DNA of 64,000 nt from DAOPZC01 sp035353175 (GTDB lineage Bacteria; Verrucomicrobiota; Kiritimatiellia; RFP12; UBA1067). Of this stretch, positions 1 to 9,452 are shown piece by piece. Under the pieces are notes generated by a model. The model was given only the letters and a program-made list of their open reading frames with translations, made no database searches and was not told where the DNA came from. The stretch covers positions 124,001 through 188,000 of the forward strand of contig DAOPZC010000003.1 of the NCBI GenBank assembly GCA_035353175.1, given 5' to 3'. The translations under genes were made by a program, and so were the position numbers. How positions within the stretch are numbered: the stretch's first letter is position 1; the number at the start of each line of letters is the position of its first letter.

Positions 1-312
1 GCTGAGCAGCGTCAGCCCCGGGAAGTCGATGTGGGCCGTCACCTCCGGATGGGCCTTGAGCGCGCGCAGGCCTGTGGCGTAGATGCGGGGGAACTTCTCG
101 CGGATCTCCTGCTTGGTGTAGCGGTCGTAGCACATGTTGCCGTGCAGCAGGAACGAGAGGTAAACGGTCTTGGGCTTCGCGGGCTCCGGCGCGGACGCGG
201 CCGACAGCGGGACGCCGACAGCCGCAAGCCCCGCCACCCCCTGCAACACGCGCCTCCTGGAAACGCACCCGCACGTCTGGAAAATCCCCCGACTCCGCGA
301 CTGCTCAAACAT
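1..312 (-). CDS. Tat-exported protein, N-terminal fragment (possibly GH57-like)
   Basis: The first 104 codons of a minus-strand gene that runs off the left edge; the frame is open to base 1. The ATG at 312-310 is preceded by a strong AGGAGGGG. The N-terminus has a twin-arginine signal (SRRRVLQG, about residues 18-25) and an Ala-rich hydrophobic stretch ending near residue 42, so export by the Tat pathway is likely. The mature start contains LSFLLHGNMCY and then a region ending DFPGLTLL; the HGN...Y pattern followed by a helical stretch and this strand resembles the start of GH57-type (beta/alpha)7 barrel proteins. That assignment is tentative because the catalytic region lies outside. A carbohydrate-active or otherwise secreted role would fit its neighbours. 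Confidence 0.7.
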   Translation of the reverse strand, partial: MFEQSRSRGIFQTCGCVSRRRVLQGVAGLAAVGVPLSAASAPEPAKPKTVYLSFLLHGNMCYDRYTKQEIREKFPRIYATGLRALKAHPEVTAHIDFPGLTLLS

Positions 313-403
313 ATCCCCTCCTGTTTTAAACATTTCTCTGATCATATAGAACCTTTCACAGTCGCAGCGCATACCGCGCGGCAATGCAAGCGGAGGCAGC
401 GGC

Positions 404-1621
404 TCAGCGCGTCTTCTCCGCCAAAGGCGCAACGGGCGTGACCGACAGGTCCATGCGGCCGTCACCGCGGTTGATCGTGCAGATGATGTACTTGTCCCCG
501 CAGACAAACTGCGGGTGCGGGTCGGGGTGGAGCTTGCTGGGTTTGTCTTTAGTGGTGAAGGCAGGCCGTTCGGCATAGAGGAAGACTTCCTTCTTCGTCT
601 CCGCGTTGTAGAAGCCCACCTGCCACGCGCAACCGCGATACCAAGGGCCGACGCTGTTGTCGTAAGTGAAATAGCGCCGGTCCCGCGTCATCGTAGCGTG
701 AGCCGCGTGGACGGGGGCGATGCGCCGCTGCTGGCCGGTGGCCAGGTCGTAATAGATGACGCCGTATTCCTTGCCGTGGCTGCAGTAGTAGAAACCCAAG
801 CCGTCGTCGGCCCAGTATTCGTGGGTGGCGTAGTTGTTCATCGGCGGGACCACGCGTCGTTTGCCGTTGGGCTCGACCAGCAGCAGGCGGGGATAGACGC
901 CGTCGATGTTCTGGATGCGGTGCTCGACTTTGTCGGTCCCCGTCCACCGGGTTTCGTGGGCGCACAGGGCCAGCCGGCCGTTCACGGGATTGACCTGCCC
1001 GTGGTTCACGCAGACGGATTCCTCGCCCCACTTCTCGAATCGGCCGGTTTTAATATCCAGCATGCCTTGGATGAAGCGGTCGTCCACGCGCGCGTCCATA
1101 AACACCTGGGCGCGGTCGGGCGTCAGCGTCACATGGGTCGCATAGCCTGACACGTTGGTGCCTTCGGCCTTGAGCTGTGCCGGGATCTCGCACAGCTTCT
1201 CCTTCGCGGGCGCGTCGGCCCGCAGGTTCAACTTGTAAAACCCGCCGGACTCAAACCAGTACAGGAGGGCCGACTCCGTATCGAGGAAGGGAATGCTGCC
1301 GCGGATCTCCAGCGGCCTGACCTCATCCTTGAGCAGATCGGCCAGTGCGAAGGTTTTCTGGTTGCGTCGATCGCCGCCCGACACGTCGAACACGATAAAG
1401 CGTCCGTCCTCGGTCATCGACTTCTGGGTGAAATAGAGGCTCTGCTGATTCGCTGCGACCCGCGTTTCGAGGATGTAGGAAACGACGCCCGAGGCGGGCT
1501 CGACGTATTTGCGGAAAAGCTTCGAGGTCTCCGGAGTGTACACCGCCAGCGGGAGAGACTCCACCGCATGGCACGACACCGCAAAGAGTGAGAACAGCCA
1601 CGGCAGCAGACAAGACTTCAT
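404..1621 (-). CDS. Oligogalacturonate lyase-like beta-propeller protein (PL22-like), secreted
   Basis: 405 residues starting at the ATG at 1621, chosen because GGGGAGGAAAAAGG precedes it and a signal peptide (MKSCLLPWLFSLFAVSCHA) follows directly. The rest looks like a seven-bladed propeller of WD40/TolB type. The segments THEYWADDGLGFYY, APVHAAHATMTRDRRYFTYD and the late HPDPHPQF match in order the His-rich blade motifs of PL22 oligogalacturonate lyases, which bind a metal and cleave unsaturated digalacturonate. PL22 enzymes are usually cytoplasmic, so a signal peptide is a difference, and the substrate is uncertain. It is transcribed in the same direction as the partial Tat protein, 91 bp upstream of it. 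It could be a propeller of another specificity. Confidence 0.6.
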   Translation of the reverse strand: MKSCLLPWLFSLFAVSCHAVESLPLAVYTPETSKLFRKYVEPASGVVSYILETRVAANQQSLYFTQKSMTEDGRFIVFDVSGGDRRNQKTFALADLLKDEVRPLEIRGSIPFLDTESALLYWFESGGFYKLNLRADAPAKEKLCEIPAQLKAEGTNVSGYATHVTLTPDRAQVFMDARVDDRFIQGMLDIKTGRFEKWGEESVCVNHGQVNPVNGRLALCAHETRWTGTDKVEHRIQNIDGVYPRLLLVEPNGKRRVVPPMNNYATHEYWADDGLGFYYCSHGKEYGVIYYDLATGQQRRIAPVHAAHATMTRDRRYFTYDNSVGPWYRGCAWQVGFYNAETKKEVFLYAERPAFTTKDKPSKLHPDPHPQFVCGDKYIICTINRGDGRMDLSVTPVAPLAEKTR

Positions 1622-1883
1622 CCTTTTTCCTCCCCAACGACCGGACGGTCTCCCCCGACCTGGCCGGCGTATGGCCCCATCATACGGCTTTTGGCGGCGC
1701 CCGGCAACGGGAGGCGTCAGAAATCGCGCATCCGAGGCACCGCAGACGCGCGTCGAAAAAAGCGCCGTCACTGACTCGCGGGACGCGACCGCGATGCCGA
1801 ACGGAAGCAGAATTGCCTCGCCTCCAAGCGGCAGAGATCATATCCTTTGCCCATTATTCTAGAATTGCAGGGAGGCAAAAATC

Positions 1884-3185
1884 ATGAGAAGTACGCGGAG
1901 AGAGTTTGTGTGTCGTATGGCCGCGGGCGCCGCCGCGGCGGTTGCCGCGCCGGCGATCCTGCCGTCGTCGGCGCTGGGAGCCTCCGGGCAGACGGCGCCG
2001 GGCAACCGGGTCGCCGTCGGGCTGATCGGCATGGGCAAGATGATGTGGGGGCACCTGCGCGGCTGCCTCAGCCGCGAGGATGTCCAGGTGGTCGCGATCT
2101 GCGATGTCGAGCGGAACCGCCTCAAGGTCTGCCAGGACCTCGTCACGGAAACCTATTCCAAGCGCTTCGGCCAAGCCTACAAGGGGGTGGCGGTCCACCA
2201 CGACTTCCGCGAGTTGCTCGCCCGCCCCGACATCGAGGCGGTGATGATCGCCACGCCCACCAACTGGCACGCCATTCAGGCGGTCGACGCCATGAAGGCC
2301 GGCAAGGACGTCTACTGCGAGAAACCGCTGGCGCTGACCGTCCGCGAGGCTCAGGCGGTCGCCGAGGCGGCCCGCCGCTACGGCCGCATCTTTCAGGTGG
2401 GCAGCCAGCAGCGCTCCGACTACAACTTCCGCTTCGCCTGCGAGCTGGTGCGCAACGGCGCCATCGGCAAGCTGAAGGTCGTGCACGTCAACGTCGGCGG
2501 CCCCGCCGAGGAGTGCTACCTGCCGGCGCAGCCGGTGCCGGAGTCGCTCGACTGGGACATGTGGCTGGGGCCCGCGCCCATGCGGCCCTACAACGCCGAG
2601 CTCGCGCCGCAGGACAACTATGCGGTCTTCCCCAACTGGCGGCACTACCGCGACTACTGCAACGGCGGCATCTACGACTTCGGCGCCCACCATTTCGACA
2701 TCGCCCAGTGGGGGCTCGGGATGGACGGCAACGGCCCGGTCGAGATCCGCCCGCCCGCCTTCAGCGAGCATAAGCTGCTGACGTTCGTCTACGCCGACGG
2801 CACGCCCATGACCCACGGCGGCGCCAGCGGCCAAGCAGCGGTCGAATTCGTGGGCGAGGCCGGGACCGTGCGCGTCAACCGCGGCTTTCTGGAAACCGAC
2901 CCCGCCGAGCTGATCCGGCACAAGTGGGGCGTTAATGACCTCCGCCTCTACGAGTCGCTCAACCATCTGACCAACTGGCTCGAGGGCATCCGCACGCGCC
3001 GCTCCTGCATCTGCACGGCCGACGTCGGGCTGAGCACGATCACGGTCTGCTCGCTGGCCTCCATCGCCTACCGTCTGAACGAGCCGCTCAAGTGGAACCC
3101 CCAGGCCATGAACTTCGTCGACAACCCGTCCGCCGGGCGACTCCTGTCGCGCGGCCTGCGCGCCCCCTGGTCACTCACCGTCTAA
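1884..3185 (+). CDS. Gfo/Idh/MocA family oxidoreductase with Tat signal
   Basis: 433 residues with a good Shine-Dalgarno (GGGAGG) 8 nt before the ATG. A Tat signal (STRREF followed by an Ala-rich segment to about residue 32) precedes a Rossmann fold with GLIGMGKMMWG (46-56) for NAD(P). CEKPLA (145-150) is the family's conserved lysine motif, and GGIYDFGAHHFD in the C-terminal half is the substrate-domain motif with the catalytic-type histidine. Members oxidise or reduce sugars, inositols and related polyols; Tat-exported forms with a bound nucleotide are typical of Planctomycetes, Verrucomicrobia and relatives. The substrate cannot be read from sequence. The next gene starts 29 bp downstream on the same strand, so the two probably form an operon for sugar-derivative turnover. 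Confidence 0.9.
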   Translation: MRSTRREFVCRMAAGAAAAVAAPAILPSSALGASGQTAPGNRVAVGLIGMGKMMWGHLRGCLSREDVQVVAICDVERNRLKVCQDLVTETYSKRFGQAYKGVAVHHDFRELLARPDIEAVMIATPTNWHAIQAVDAMKAGKDVYCEKPLALTVREAQAVAEAARRYGRIFQVGSQQRSDYNFRFACELVRNGAIGKLKVVHVNVGGPAEECYLPAQPVPESLDWDMWLGPAPMRPYNAELAPQDNYAVFPNWRHYRDYCNGGIYDFGAHHFDIAQWGLGMDGNGPVEIRPPAFSEHKLLTFVYADGTPMTHGGASGQAAVEFVGEAGTVRVNRGFLETDPAELIRHKWGVNDLRLYESLNHLTNWLEGIRTRRSCICTADVGLSTITVCSLASIAYRLNEPLKWNPQAMNFVDNPSAGRLLSRGLRAPWSLTV

Positions 3186-3214
3186 GCGGGCCTGACCCAG
3201 AAAGAAATACCGTC

Positions 3215-6200
3215 ATGAAAAACACCCTTCTTTTCCTTCCCGCATGCGCCTTCGCGCTCGCGCTGAGCACGCAGGCGGCCACCGAACTCAAACCGCCGTC
3301 GGCCGAGGAAGCGGCGCGCATTGAAAAGGCCGCGCCGGCCCGCGCAACGGCCCAGCCGAAGCGCGCGCGCCGCGTGGTGGTCGTCAACCAGTGCGAGGGC
3401 TTCGTCCACTCCTCCATCCCTTACGCCGCCCTGGCGTTTGACATCATGGGGCGCAAGACCGGAGCTTTCTCGGTCACCGCCGTGAACGACCTCTCGATCC
3501 TCGAGAAGCCGGAGTTCGACACCTTCGACGCGATCGTCATGAACAACACGACCCTCCGGCAGCCGCTCCTGGACGGCGCCGACGAGGCGCGCGAGGCGCG
3601 GGCGGAACAGCGCTTCCTCGACTTCGTGCGCAGCGGCAAGGGGCTGGTCGGCGTCCACGCGGCGACCGACTGCCTTTACACGTGGCCGGCCTACGGCGAA
3701 CTGATCGGCGGCTATTTCGACGGCCACCCCTGGAGCGAGGAGGTGGGCGTCAAGTTGGATGACCCCGGGCACCCGCTGCTCGCCGCCTTCAAGGGCCTGG
3801 ACTTCACGGTGGCCGATGAGATCTACGCCTTCCGGAACGACTCCCGGGATACCCTGCGCGTGCTGATGAGCCTGGACGTGATGAAGACCAACATGAACAA
3901 GCAGAACATCAAGCGCAAGGACAATGACTTCGCCGTCGCCTGGCTTCACGAATACGGCAAGGGGCGCGTCTTCTACTTCTCGCTCGGGCACCGGCACGAG
4001 ATCTTCTGGAACCCCGCGGTCCTGCAGTGCTACCTCGACGGCATCCAGTACGCGCTGGGCGACCTGCCGGCCGACGCGACGCCCAGCTCGCGGCTGACGG
4101 AGGGCTATCTGCGGCAGTCGCGCGCAGCGGCCTTCGCGGCCGGGATGGCGCGCATGCTGGCGGAGCTGGCCACCTACAAACTGGCCGTGAACGACGCGGT
4201 GGCCAAGCAGGTCGACGCCTTTGTCGACGAGCACCTGCGCGACCCGCTGGAGCGCCGCGAGTTGCTTTCCCAAGGGCTGGCGCGCGTGGCGGCCGACCCG
4301 CAGGCGACCGCGGACGGGCGCGCGCTGGCCTGCCGCAAGCTGAGCCTGGCCGGCACCGACAACGCCGTGCCCGCGCTGGCGAAGCTGATCGACGACCCGG
4401 CGCTCGGCAGCTGGTCGCGCTACGCGCTCGCCCGCCTGCCGGGCAAGGCTGCGGACGACGCGCTGGTGGCAGCGCTCAAGCGGACCCGCGGAGCGGACCG
4501 GCTGGCAGTCGCTGCCCTCACCGGCGCGCGCCGCCTGCCTGCCGCGCTTCCGGCCCTGGCCGAGCTGGCCGCAACGGGCGAGGACGCCGCGGCGGTGGCC
4601 GCGGAGGCGATGGGCAGCATCGGAGGCAAAGAGGCGGCTCAGGCACTGGCGGCGCTGCAGGCCGGCGCCAAGGGCGCGGCCCGCGCGGCCGTCGACCGGG
4701 CGCTGCTGGCCTGCGCCGACCGCGCGCGGACGGACGGCAGCGGCAAGGCGGCGCAGGAAATCTATGCGCGCCTGCTGGGCGCGGAGACGGCGGAGCATGT
4801 GCGGGCGGCGGCTTTCTACGGCAGCAACCTGTCGGCCGGCTCCAAGGGCGTGGACGCGGCCATCGAGGCCCTCAAAGGCGCGGATCTGGAGCAAGCGCGC
4901 GCCGGGGCGCGACTGGTCCGCGACATGTCGGACAAGGCGGTCGTGACGGCGGCCGCGGCGGCGTTGCCAGCCATGCCGGAGCAGAACCGCATCATGGCGC
5001 TCGCGGCGCTGGCCGGCCGCGGCGACCGGGCCGCGCAGGAAGGCGTGCTGGCGGTGCTGCCGGGGCCGGGCGTCGAAGTCTCGCTGGCGGCGCTGCAGGC
5101 CCTGGAGGCGCTGGGCGGCGGACAGGCCGTGAAGGCCGTGATGGCGATGGCCACGGGCGCTGACGCAGACCGCGACGTGCGCAAGGCGGCCGCCAAGACG
5201 CTCGGCGTGATGAGCGGGCCCGGCGTCGAAAAGGAGCTCGTGGCTCAGATGCTGTCAGCGGATGTCAAGGTTCAGGCCGCCTACGTCAAAGTGCTGGGAG
5301 CCCGGCAGGCGCGCGGCGCGCTGGAGGAACTTTTCGCGGCCGCCCGCAGCGCGGATGCCGGTCTGGCCGAGGAGGCCCGCAAGGCGATCAGCCTCATGGT
5401 GCGGGCCGAGGATCTGTCCGACGTCGTGGCGCTGCTCGTCGACACCGGCGACGCCGCGGGGCTGCGGGAGCTGGAGCGCATCGTGGTGAAGGCGGCCAGA
5501 ACGACCGCCGACCAGAAAGTCCAGACCGCCGCCGTGCTGAAGGCGCTTCGGAAGAAGATGCCCGCAAGCGCCCGGGGCGCGCTCCTGTCGGCGCTGGCGC
5601 AGCTGGCCGTTCCCGCGACGCTGCCCGAGCTGCTCGCCGCTGCCAAGGATTCCGACGTGGCCGTGCGCCGGGCGGCCATTCAGGCCGTAGCCGAGTATTG
5701 GCCGAACGCCGAGCCGCTGCAGGCGCTGCGGGAGGCGAGCCTCAAGGATGCGGATGCGGCGTGCCGCGTCGCGGCCCTGGGCGGCTACGCCCGCCTGCTG
5801 GCGCTGCCCGGCAAGCTGCCGGTGAAAGAGAAGCTCGCCCTTTACCGCGAGGCGCTGGATCTGGCCAAAGACACCAAGGAAAAGCGGGTGCTGATCGAGG
5901 GACTGGGCGCGCTGGTGCACCCGGAGGCGCTGGCTTTCGTGAAGCCCTTCATGCAGGAGGGCGCGCTGTCGGCCGACGCCTGCCGCGCGGCGCTGAAGAT
6001 CAGGGAGGGGCTGAACGGCGGCGCCTTCGTGCTGACCGGCAGCGTGCGCGGCGCGGAGCGCAACGCGCTGGACAACGATCCGAAGACGCGCTGGACGACC
6101 GGCGCTTCGATGCGCGGCGGCGAGTGGTTCATGGTCGACCTCGGCTACGAGGGCGAGATCCGGACGATCCACCTCGACGCCGGGCCGACCGGAAACGACT

Positions 6201-6814
6201 ATCCGCGCGGCTACGAGGTCTACGTGTCGCTGGACGGCGAGCAGTGGGGCGAGCCGGTGGTAAAGGGCGGCAATCCCCAGGCGCGGGCGTTCACCATCAC
6301 GCTGCCGCCGACAACCGGGCGCTTCGTGAAGATCGTGCAGACCGGCAAGGACGGCTTGTTCTGGTCCATCAACGAGATCCGCGTCAACGGCGCGCCGGAC
6401 GTGAAGCGCTATCCGCAGCTGGACCGGAGCGCGTGGAAGGCGAGCGCCTTCAACGGCGCGGGCGGCCAGCGCCCCGAACACGCGATCGACGGCGACCTGA
6501 CGACGCGCTGGGGAACGGGCAAGGCCATGAAAACGGGGGACTGGTTTGCGGTGGACCTGGGCGCGCCGCACACGGTGCACGCGGTCGTGATGAACGCGGC
6601 GAAGTCCGGCGGCGACTATCCGCGCGAGTGCCAGATCTTCACCTCCCTGGACGGCGCCACGTGGTGCGGGCCGGTGGGGCTGGGCAAGGGCGAAGGCGCG
6701 CTCACGACAATCCCCGTGCTCCCGCTCCAGGCGCGCCACGTCAAGATCGTGCAGACCGGCAACACCGATTACAACTGGTGGTCGATCTACGACCTGCAGA
6801 TCCTCGGGGAGTGA
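3215..6814 (+). CDS. Secreted ThuA domain / HEAT-repeat / double discoidin (F5/8 type C) protein
   Basis: 1199 residues from ATG 3215, where a signal peptide (MKNTLLFLPACAFALALSTQAA) begins; earlier in-frame starts overlap the preceding gene and lack a signal. Residues about 50-290 are a ThuA (trehalose-utilisation, glutamine-amidotransferase-like) domain, with GLVGVHAATD, GGYFDGHPW and YFSLGHRHEIFWNP as hallmarks. About 320-920 is Ala/Leu-rich helical HEAT-type repeat. The C-terminus holds two discoidin domains, each with a ..DxxxxTRWxTG..M..G.WF.VDLG signature, likely to bind glycans. It is presumably exported and anchors an enzymatic ThuA core to polysaccharide. It is co-directional with the Gfo/Idh gene 29 bp upstream; ThuA and Gfo/Idh proteins often co-occur in sugar-oxidation loci of PVC bacteria. 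The ThuA reaction remains unknown. Confidence 0.88.
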   Translation: MKNTLLFLPACAFALALSTQAATELKPPSAEEAARIEKAAPARATAQPKRARRVVVVNQCEGFVHSSIPYAALAFDIMGRKTGAFSVTAVNDLSILEKPEFDTFDAIVMNNTTLRQPLLDGADEAREARAEQRFLDFVRSGKGLVGVHAATDCLYTWPAYGELIGGYFDGHPWSEEVGVKLDDPGHPLLAAFKGLDFTVADEIYAFRNDSRDTLRVLMSLDVMKTNMNKQNIKRKDNDFAVAWLHEYGKGRVFYFSLGHRHEIFWNPAVLQCYLDGIQYALGDLPADATPSSRLTEGYLRQSRAAAFAAGMARMLAELATYKLAVNDAVAKQVDAFVDEHLRDPLERRELLSQGLARVAADPQATADGRALACRKLSLAGTDNAVPALAKLIDDPALGSWSRYALARLPGKAADDALVAALKRTRGADRLAVAALTGARRLPAALPALAELAATGEDAAAVAAEAMGSIGGKEAAQALAALQAGAKGAARAAVDRALLACADRARTDGSGKAAQEIYARLLGAETAEHVRAAAFYGSNLSAGSKGVDAAIEALKGADLEQARAGARLVRDMSDKAVVTAAAAALPAMPEQNRIMALAALAGRGDRAAQEGVLAVLPGPGVEVSLAALQALEALGGGQAVKAVMAMATGADADRDVRKAAAKTLGVMSGPGVEKELVAQMLSADVKVQAAYVKVLGARQARGALEELFAAARSADAGLAEEARKAISLMVRAEDLSDVVALLVDTGDAAGLRELERIVVKAARTTADQKVQTAAVLKALRKKMPASARGALLSALAQLAVPATLPELLAAAKDSDVAVRRAAIQAVAEYWPNAEPLQALREASLKDADAACRVAALGGYARLLALPGKLPVKEKLALYREALDLAKDTKEKRVLIEGLGALVHPEALAFVKPFMQEGALSADACRAALKIREGLNGGAFVLTGSVRGAERNALDNDPKTRWTTGASMRGGEWFMVDLGYEGEIRTIHLDAGPTGNDYPRGYEVYVSLDGEQWGEPVVKGGNPQARAFTITLPPTTGRFVKIVQTGKDGLFWSINEIRVNGAPDVKRYPQLDRSAWKASAFNGAGGQRPEHAIDGDLTTRWGTGKAMKTGDWFAVDLGAPHTVHAVVMNAAKSGGDYPRECQIFTSLDGATWCGPVGLGKGEGALTTIPVLPLQARHVKIVQTGNTDYNWWSIYDLQILGE

Positions 6815-7071
6815 GACCGGCAGAGAAGATCGTTCAATGCCTGAGGCTCTATCGTTTGCGGACTCAGCACCGTTTCGCCCTCCATTTTCACGCGCATCAA
6901 CAGTTGCTCCAGCCGGTGCGGGATCGCACCGGCTCTACAGACAGCATTCTTGCCCATTCGCGTGATTCGCGGGCAGGCGGCCGATTTCCGACGGGCCGCG
7001 CTCGGAGATCGCGGGCCCCCCCCGCTTCGCGCGGGCTATCGACCCGATGGGCGCGGACCGGCCGACGCGTT

Positions 7072-8397
7072 TTACACGCCGCGAGGGTAGGCCGTCGCAC
7101 GCCACATGAGCGTCAGGACGCCGGCCCCGAGCAGCGCCGCCGCCAGAATCGTGGCGTACGCGGCGTTCCAGCCCCAATGCTGAGCAACGAAGCCGAAACC
7201 GATGCCGGAGACGATCGTGGAGAGGTAGGAGAAAATCCCCACGAAGCCGCCCGCCACGCCGGCGGCGCGCGGCGTCGCCTGCTGCGTCGTGGCGATGCCT
7301 AAAAGCGCCTGCGGGCCGTAGCCGAAGAACCCGACCAGCATGAACGGCACCAGTTTCGCCGCGAACGGGGCGGACGCCGGCACGCACCAGAACGCCGCGA
7401 TCGCCGCCGCCGCGCCGAGCATGCAGAAAACGCTCGTCCGGTGCGCGCAGCTCTCGAAGAAGCGGTCCGTCGCCCAGCCGGCGACCACCATGCCCAGATT
7501 GCCGCCGACGATCTCGTATGCGACGCACAGGGTCGTCGCCGCCGCGAGGGAGAGCCCTTTCGTCTCCATGACGAGCACGATTCCCCAGTCGAGCGCCGCG
7601 AAGCGCACGGTGTAGACGAAGAAGTCCGCGACCGCAATGATCCAGACGTTCGGATTGCGGAACACCGCCTTGCGGACGAACGCCTTGTAAGCGGCCTTCT
7701 GCTCCGGCGTTTCCATCGGCTTCGCGGACGCTTTCAGGATCGGCGGACAGCCGACGTCCGCGGGCGAATCCTTGAAGGCCAAGAGAATGCCGACCGCGCC
7801 TGCCGCGGCCAGCGCCGCCGGAACGAGAAAACAGAGCCGCCACGCATGGAACAGCGGAATGAGCGCCCAGCCGCACAGCGCGAACACCGCGCCCGCGCCG
7901 ACCGAATGCGACAGGTTCCAGATGGACTGTCTGGTTGAAAGCTCCTCAGGCGGAAACCATTGGGGCAGCGTCTTCACGCACGGCCCCACGCCCATTCCCT
8001 GGAAGTAGCTGTTGACGATCCAGATGACGCCCATCGTCCAGACGAGCGCGGTCGCGACCGCCCCGGTGCCGCCGTCCGAAACGACGCCCGCGATCGAGCG
8101 CGCCGCGAAATCGCTCAAGCCGAACGCGACGTTCACGCCGGCGCAGATGAGGAGCCCCAACGCCATCACTTTCCGCGCCGAGTTGCGGTCCGCGACGATC
8201 CCGTTCAGGAACCGCCCCAGGCCGTACACGACGCCGCCGCAGGTGAGGAACGCGCCCAGCTGCACCTTCGTCACGCCGATCTCGCCCAACAGCGGCATCG
8301 CGATCGAAAGGTTCTTGCGGATGACGTAATACAGGGCGTAACCGCCCATCGTCACCAGCAGGGTTTCCCACTGCCACCAACGGAAGCTGCGCTGCAT
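7072..8397 (-). CDS. Organophosphate:phosphate antiporter-type MFS transporter (GlpT/UhpT family)
   Basis: 441 residues with about 12 hydrophobic segments. I start at ATG 8397, which has GAGGTG just upstream, rather than an in-frame TTG 12 nt earlier. The first segment GGYALYYVIRKNLS and the loop GRFLNGIVADR match the GlpT/UhpT/UhpC (OPA) family, which exchanges glycerol-3-phosphate or hexose phosphates for phosphate across the inner membrane. It is the last gene of a three-gene minus-strand operon after a glycerophosphodiester phosphodiesterase and gpsA (8-bp gap), so glycerol-3-phosphate is the likeliest substrate. A second OPA paralogue lies at 58.7-60.1 kb beside a glycerol-3-phosphate dehydrogenase. 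Sensor-type UhpC function cannot be excluded. Confidence 0.88.
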   Translation of the reverse strand: MQRSFRWWQWETLLVTMGGYALYYVIRKNLSIAMPLLGEIGVTKVQLGAFLTCGGVVYGLGRFLNGIVADRNSARKVMALGLLICAGVNVAFGLSDFAARSIAGVVSDGGTGAVATALVWTMGVIWIVNSYFQGMGVGPCVKTLPQWFPPEELSTRQSIWNLSHSVGAGAVFALCGWALIPLFHAWRLCFLVPAALAAAGAVGILLAFKDSPADVGCPPILKASAKPMETPEQKAAYKAFVRKAVFRNPNVWIIAVADFFVYTVRFAALDWGIVLVMETKGLSLAAATTLCVAYEIVGGNLGMVVAGWATDRFFESCAHRTSVFCMLGAAAAIAAFWCVPASAPFAAKLVPFMLVGFFGYGPQALLGIATTQQATPRAAGVAGGFVGIFSYLSTIVSGIGFGFVAQHWGWNAAYATILAAALLGAGVLTLMWRATAYPRGV

Positions 8398-8405
8398 GTC
8401 ACACC

Positions 8406-9452
8406 TCAAATCTTTTCGAACGTGAAGGCTTCCCAGGGGATGTCCACGGGTTTCTTTTCGGTGAGGATTTCGTCCGTGTGCAGGAGAAGCGGGAAGTCGG
8501 CGGCGTTCAGCTTGCCGGCCGCGCAGCAGGCCTTCACGGCGCGCGCCACGCGGACGGCGACGACGAGCGATTCGAGCGTGACGCCCTTGAGCTCAGCCTT
8601 CGCCTGGTCGATGTTCAGGCCGCGTCCGAGCAGGATGCCCACGAGCCGCGTGCGGCCGCCGTAGACAGTGACGTAGAGGTCGCCCGCGCCCACGCAGAGG
8701 TTCTCGAGCGTGCCTGCGCCCTGCAGATCCAGGAGCTTCTTCATCTCCTTCACCGCCTGGCCGAACACCGCCGCCTGGGAGTTGAAGTGGAGCTCGGAAT
8801 CGAGGCCGAACGCCTTCTGGTTGAGTCCGATCGTGAGCGCGATGCCGAGCGCATAGCCGTTCTTGAGCGCGACCGCCGACTCGATGCCGGTCACGTCTGT
8901 CGAAAGCGAGATGTGGTAGTACGGCGTCGCCATCGCCGCCTTGAACATCCGGAGTACCGCCACGTCCTTGCCGCAGAACGCGACTTCCGTCTGGTCGTGC
9001 GCGACGAGCTCGTAGCTGGTGCAGGGGCCGCCGATCGCGCAAATGTCGCGCGCGAGGCCCTTCGCCGCGAGGCGGCTCTCCCACACCGCCGGATACGTGA
9101 GAAGCCTCCCGTCGGGCGTGTCCAGCAGACCTTTCGTCACCGAGAGGACCGGCAAGGACGTCGGCAGCTTCGTCAGCACCTCTTCGCCGAACCAGTCCAC
9201 GCCGAAGCTGGATACGCCGCCGATCACGAAGTCGGCGTCCTTCACGGCTTCCGCCATTTCCTCGATCTGAAAGAATTTGCATCCTGCCGGGAAGTCCTTC
9301 GTGAACTTCGGATGCCGGTTGGTCGCCCGGCACGCCTCGATGATCTCGCGGTCGAGGGGCGTTCCCACGAGCCGCACGTCGTTTCCGTTTTCCCGCGCCG
9401 GGAACGCGAGCGCGCTCCCCATCATGCCTGAGCCGATGATCGCGATCTTCAT
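8406..9452 (-). CDS. gpsA: NAD(P)-dependent glycerol-3-phosphate dehydrogenase
   Basis: 348 residues, the usual length for GpsA. The N-terminus has the Rossmann motif IIGSGMMGSALAFPA (5-19); VSSFGVD, LSVTKGL and the catalytic-lysine region IESAVALKNGYALGIA follow in the expected order, and CVGAGDLYVTVYGGRTR matches the family's conserved C-terminal-half motif. It interconverts dihydroxyacetone phosphate and glycerol-3-phosphate in the cytoplasm. Its ATG overlaps the stop of the upstream phosphodiesterase gene by 4 bp (ATGA), implying coupled translation, and the transporter gene follows 8 bp later. In this context it may run oxidatively on imported or released glycerol-3-phosphate as well as supply lipid synthesis. 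The sequence is somewhat divergent from the E. coli enzyme, so cofactor choice is unclear. Confidence 0.88.
   Translation of the reverse strand: MKIAIIGSGMMGSALAFPARENGNDVRLVGTPLDREIIEACRATNRHPKFTKDFPAGCKFFQIEEMAEAVKDADFVIGGVSSFGVDWFGEEVLTKLPTSLPVLSVTKGLLDTPDGRLLTYPAVWESRLAAKGLARDICAIGGPCTSYELVAHDQTEVAFCGKDVAVLRMFKAAMATPYYHISLSTDVTGIESAVALKNGYALGIALTIGLNQKAFGLDSELHFNSQAAVFGQAVKEMKKLLDLQGAGTLENLCVGAGDLYVTVYGGRTRLVGILLGRGLNIDQAKAELKGVTLESLVVAVRVARAVKACCAAGKLNAADFPLLLHTDEILTEKKPVDIPWEAFTFEKI

Noticed and set aside
1854..2966. Long open frames antisense to the Gfo/Idh gene and to many other GC-rich genes
   Set aside because: They mirror the codon bias of the true genes, have no signal or domain and no ribosome site.
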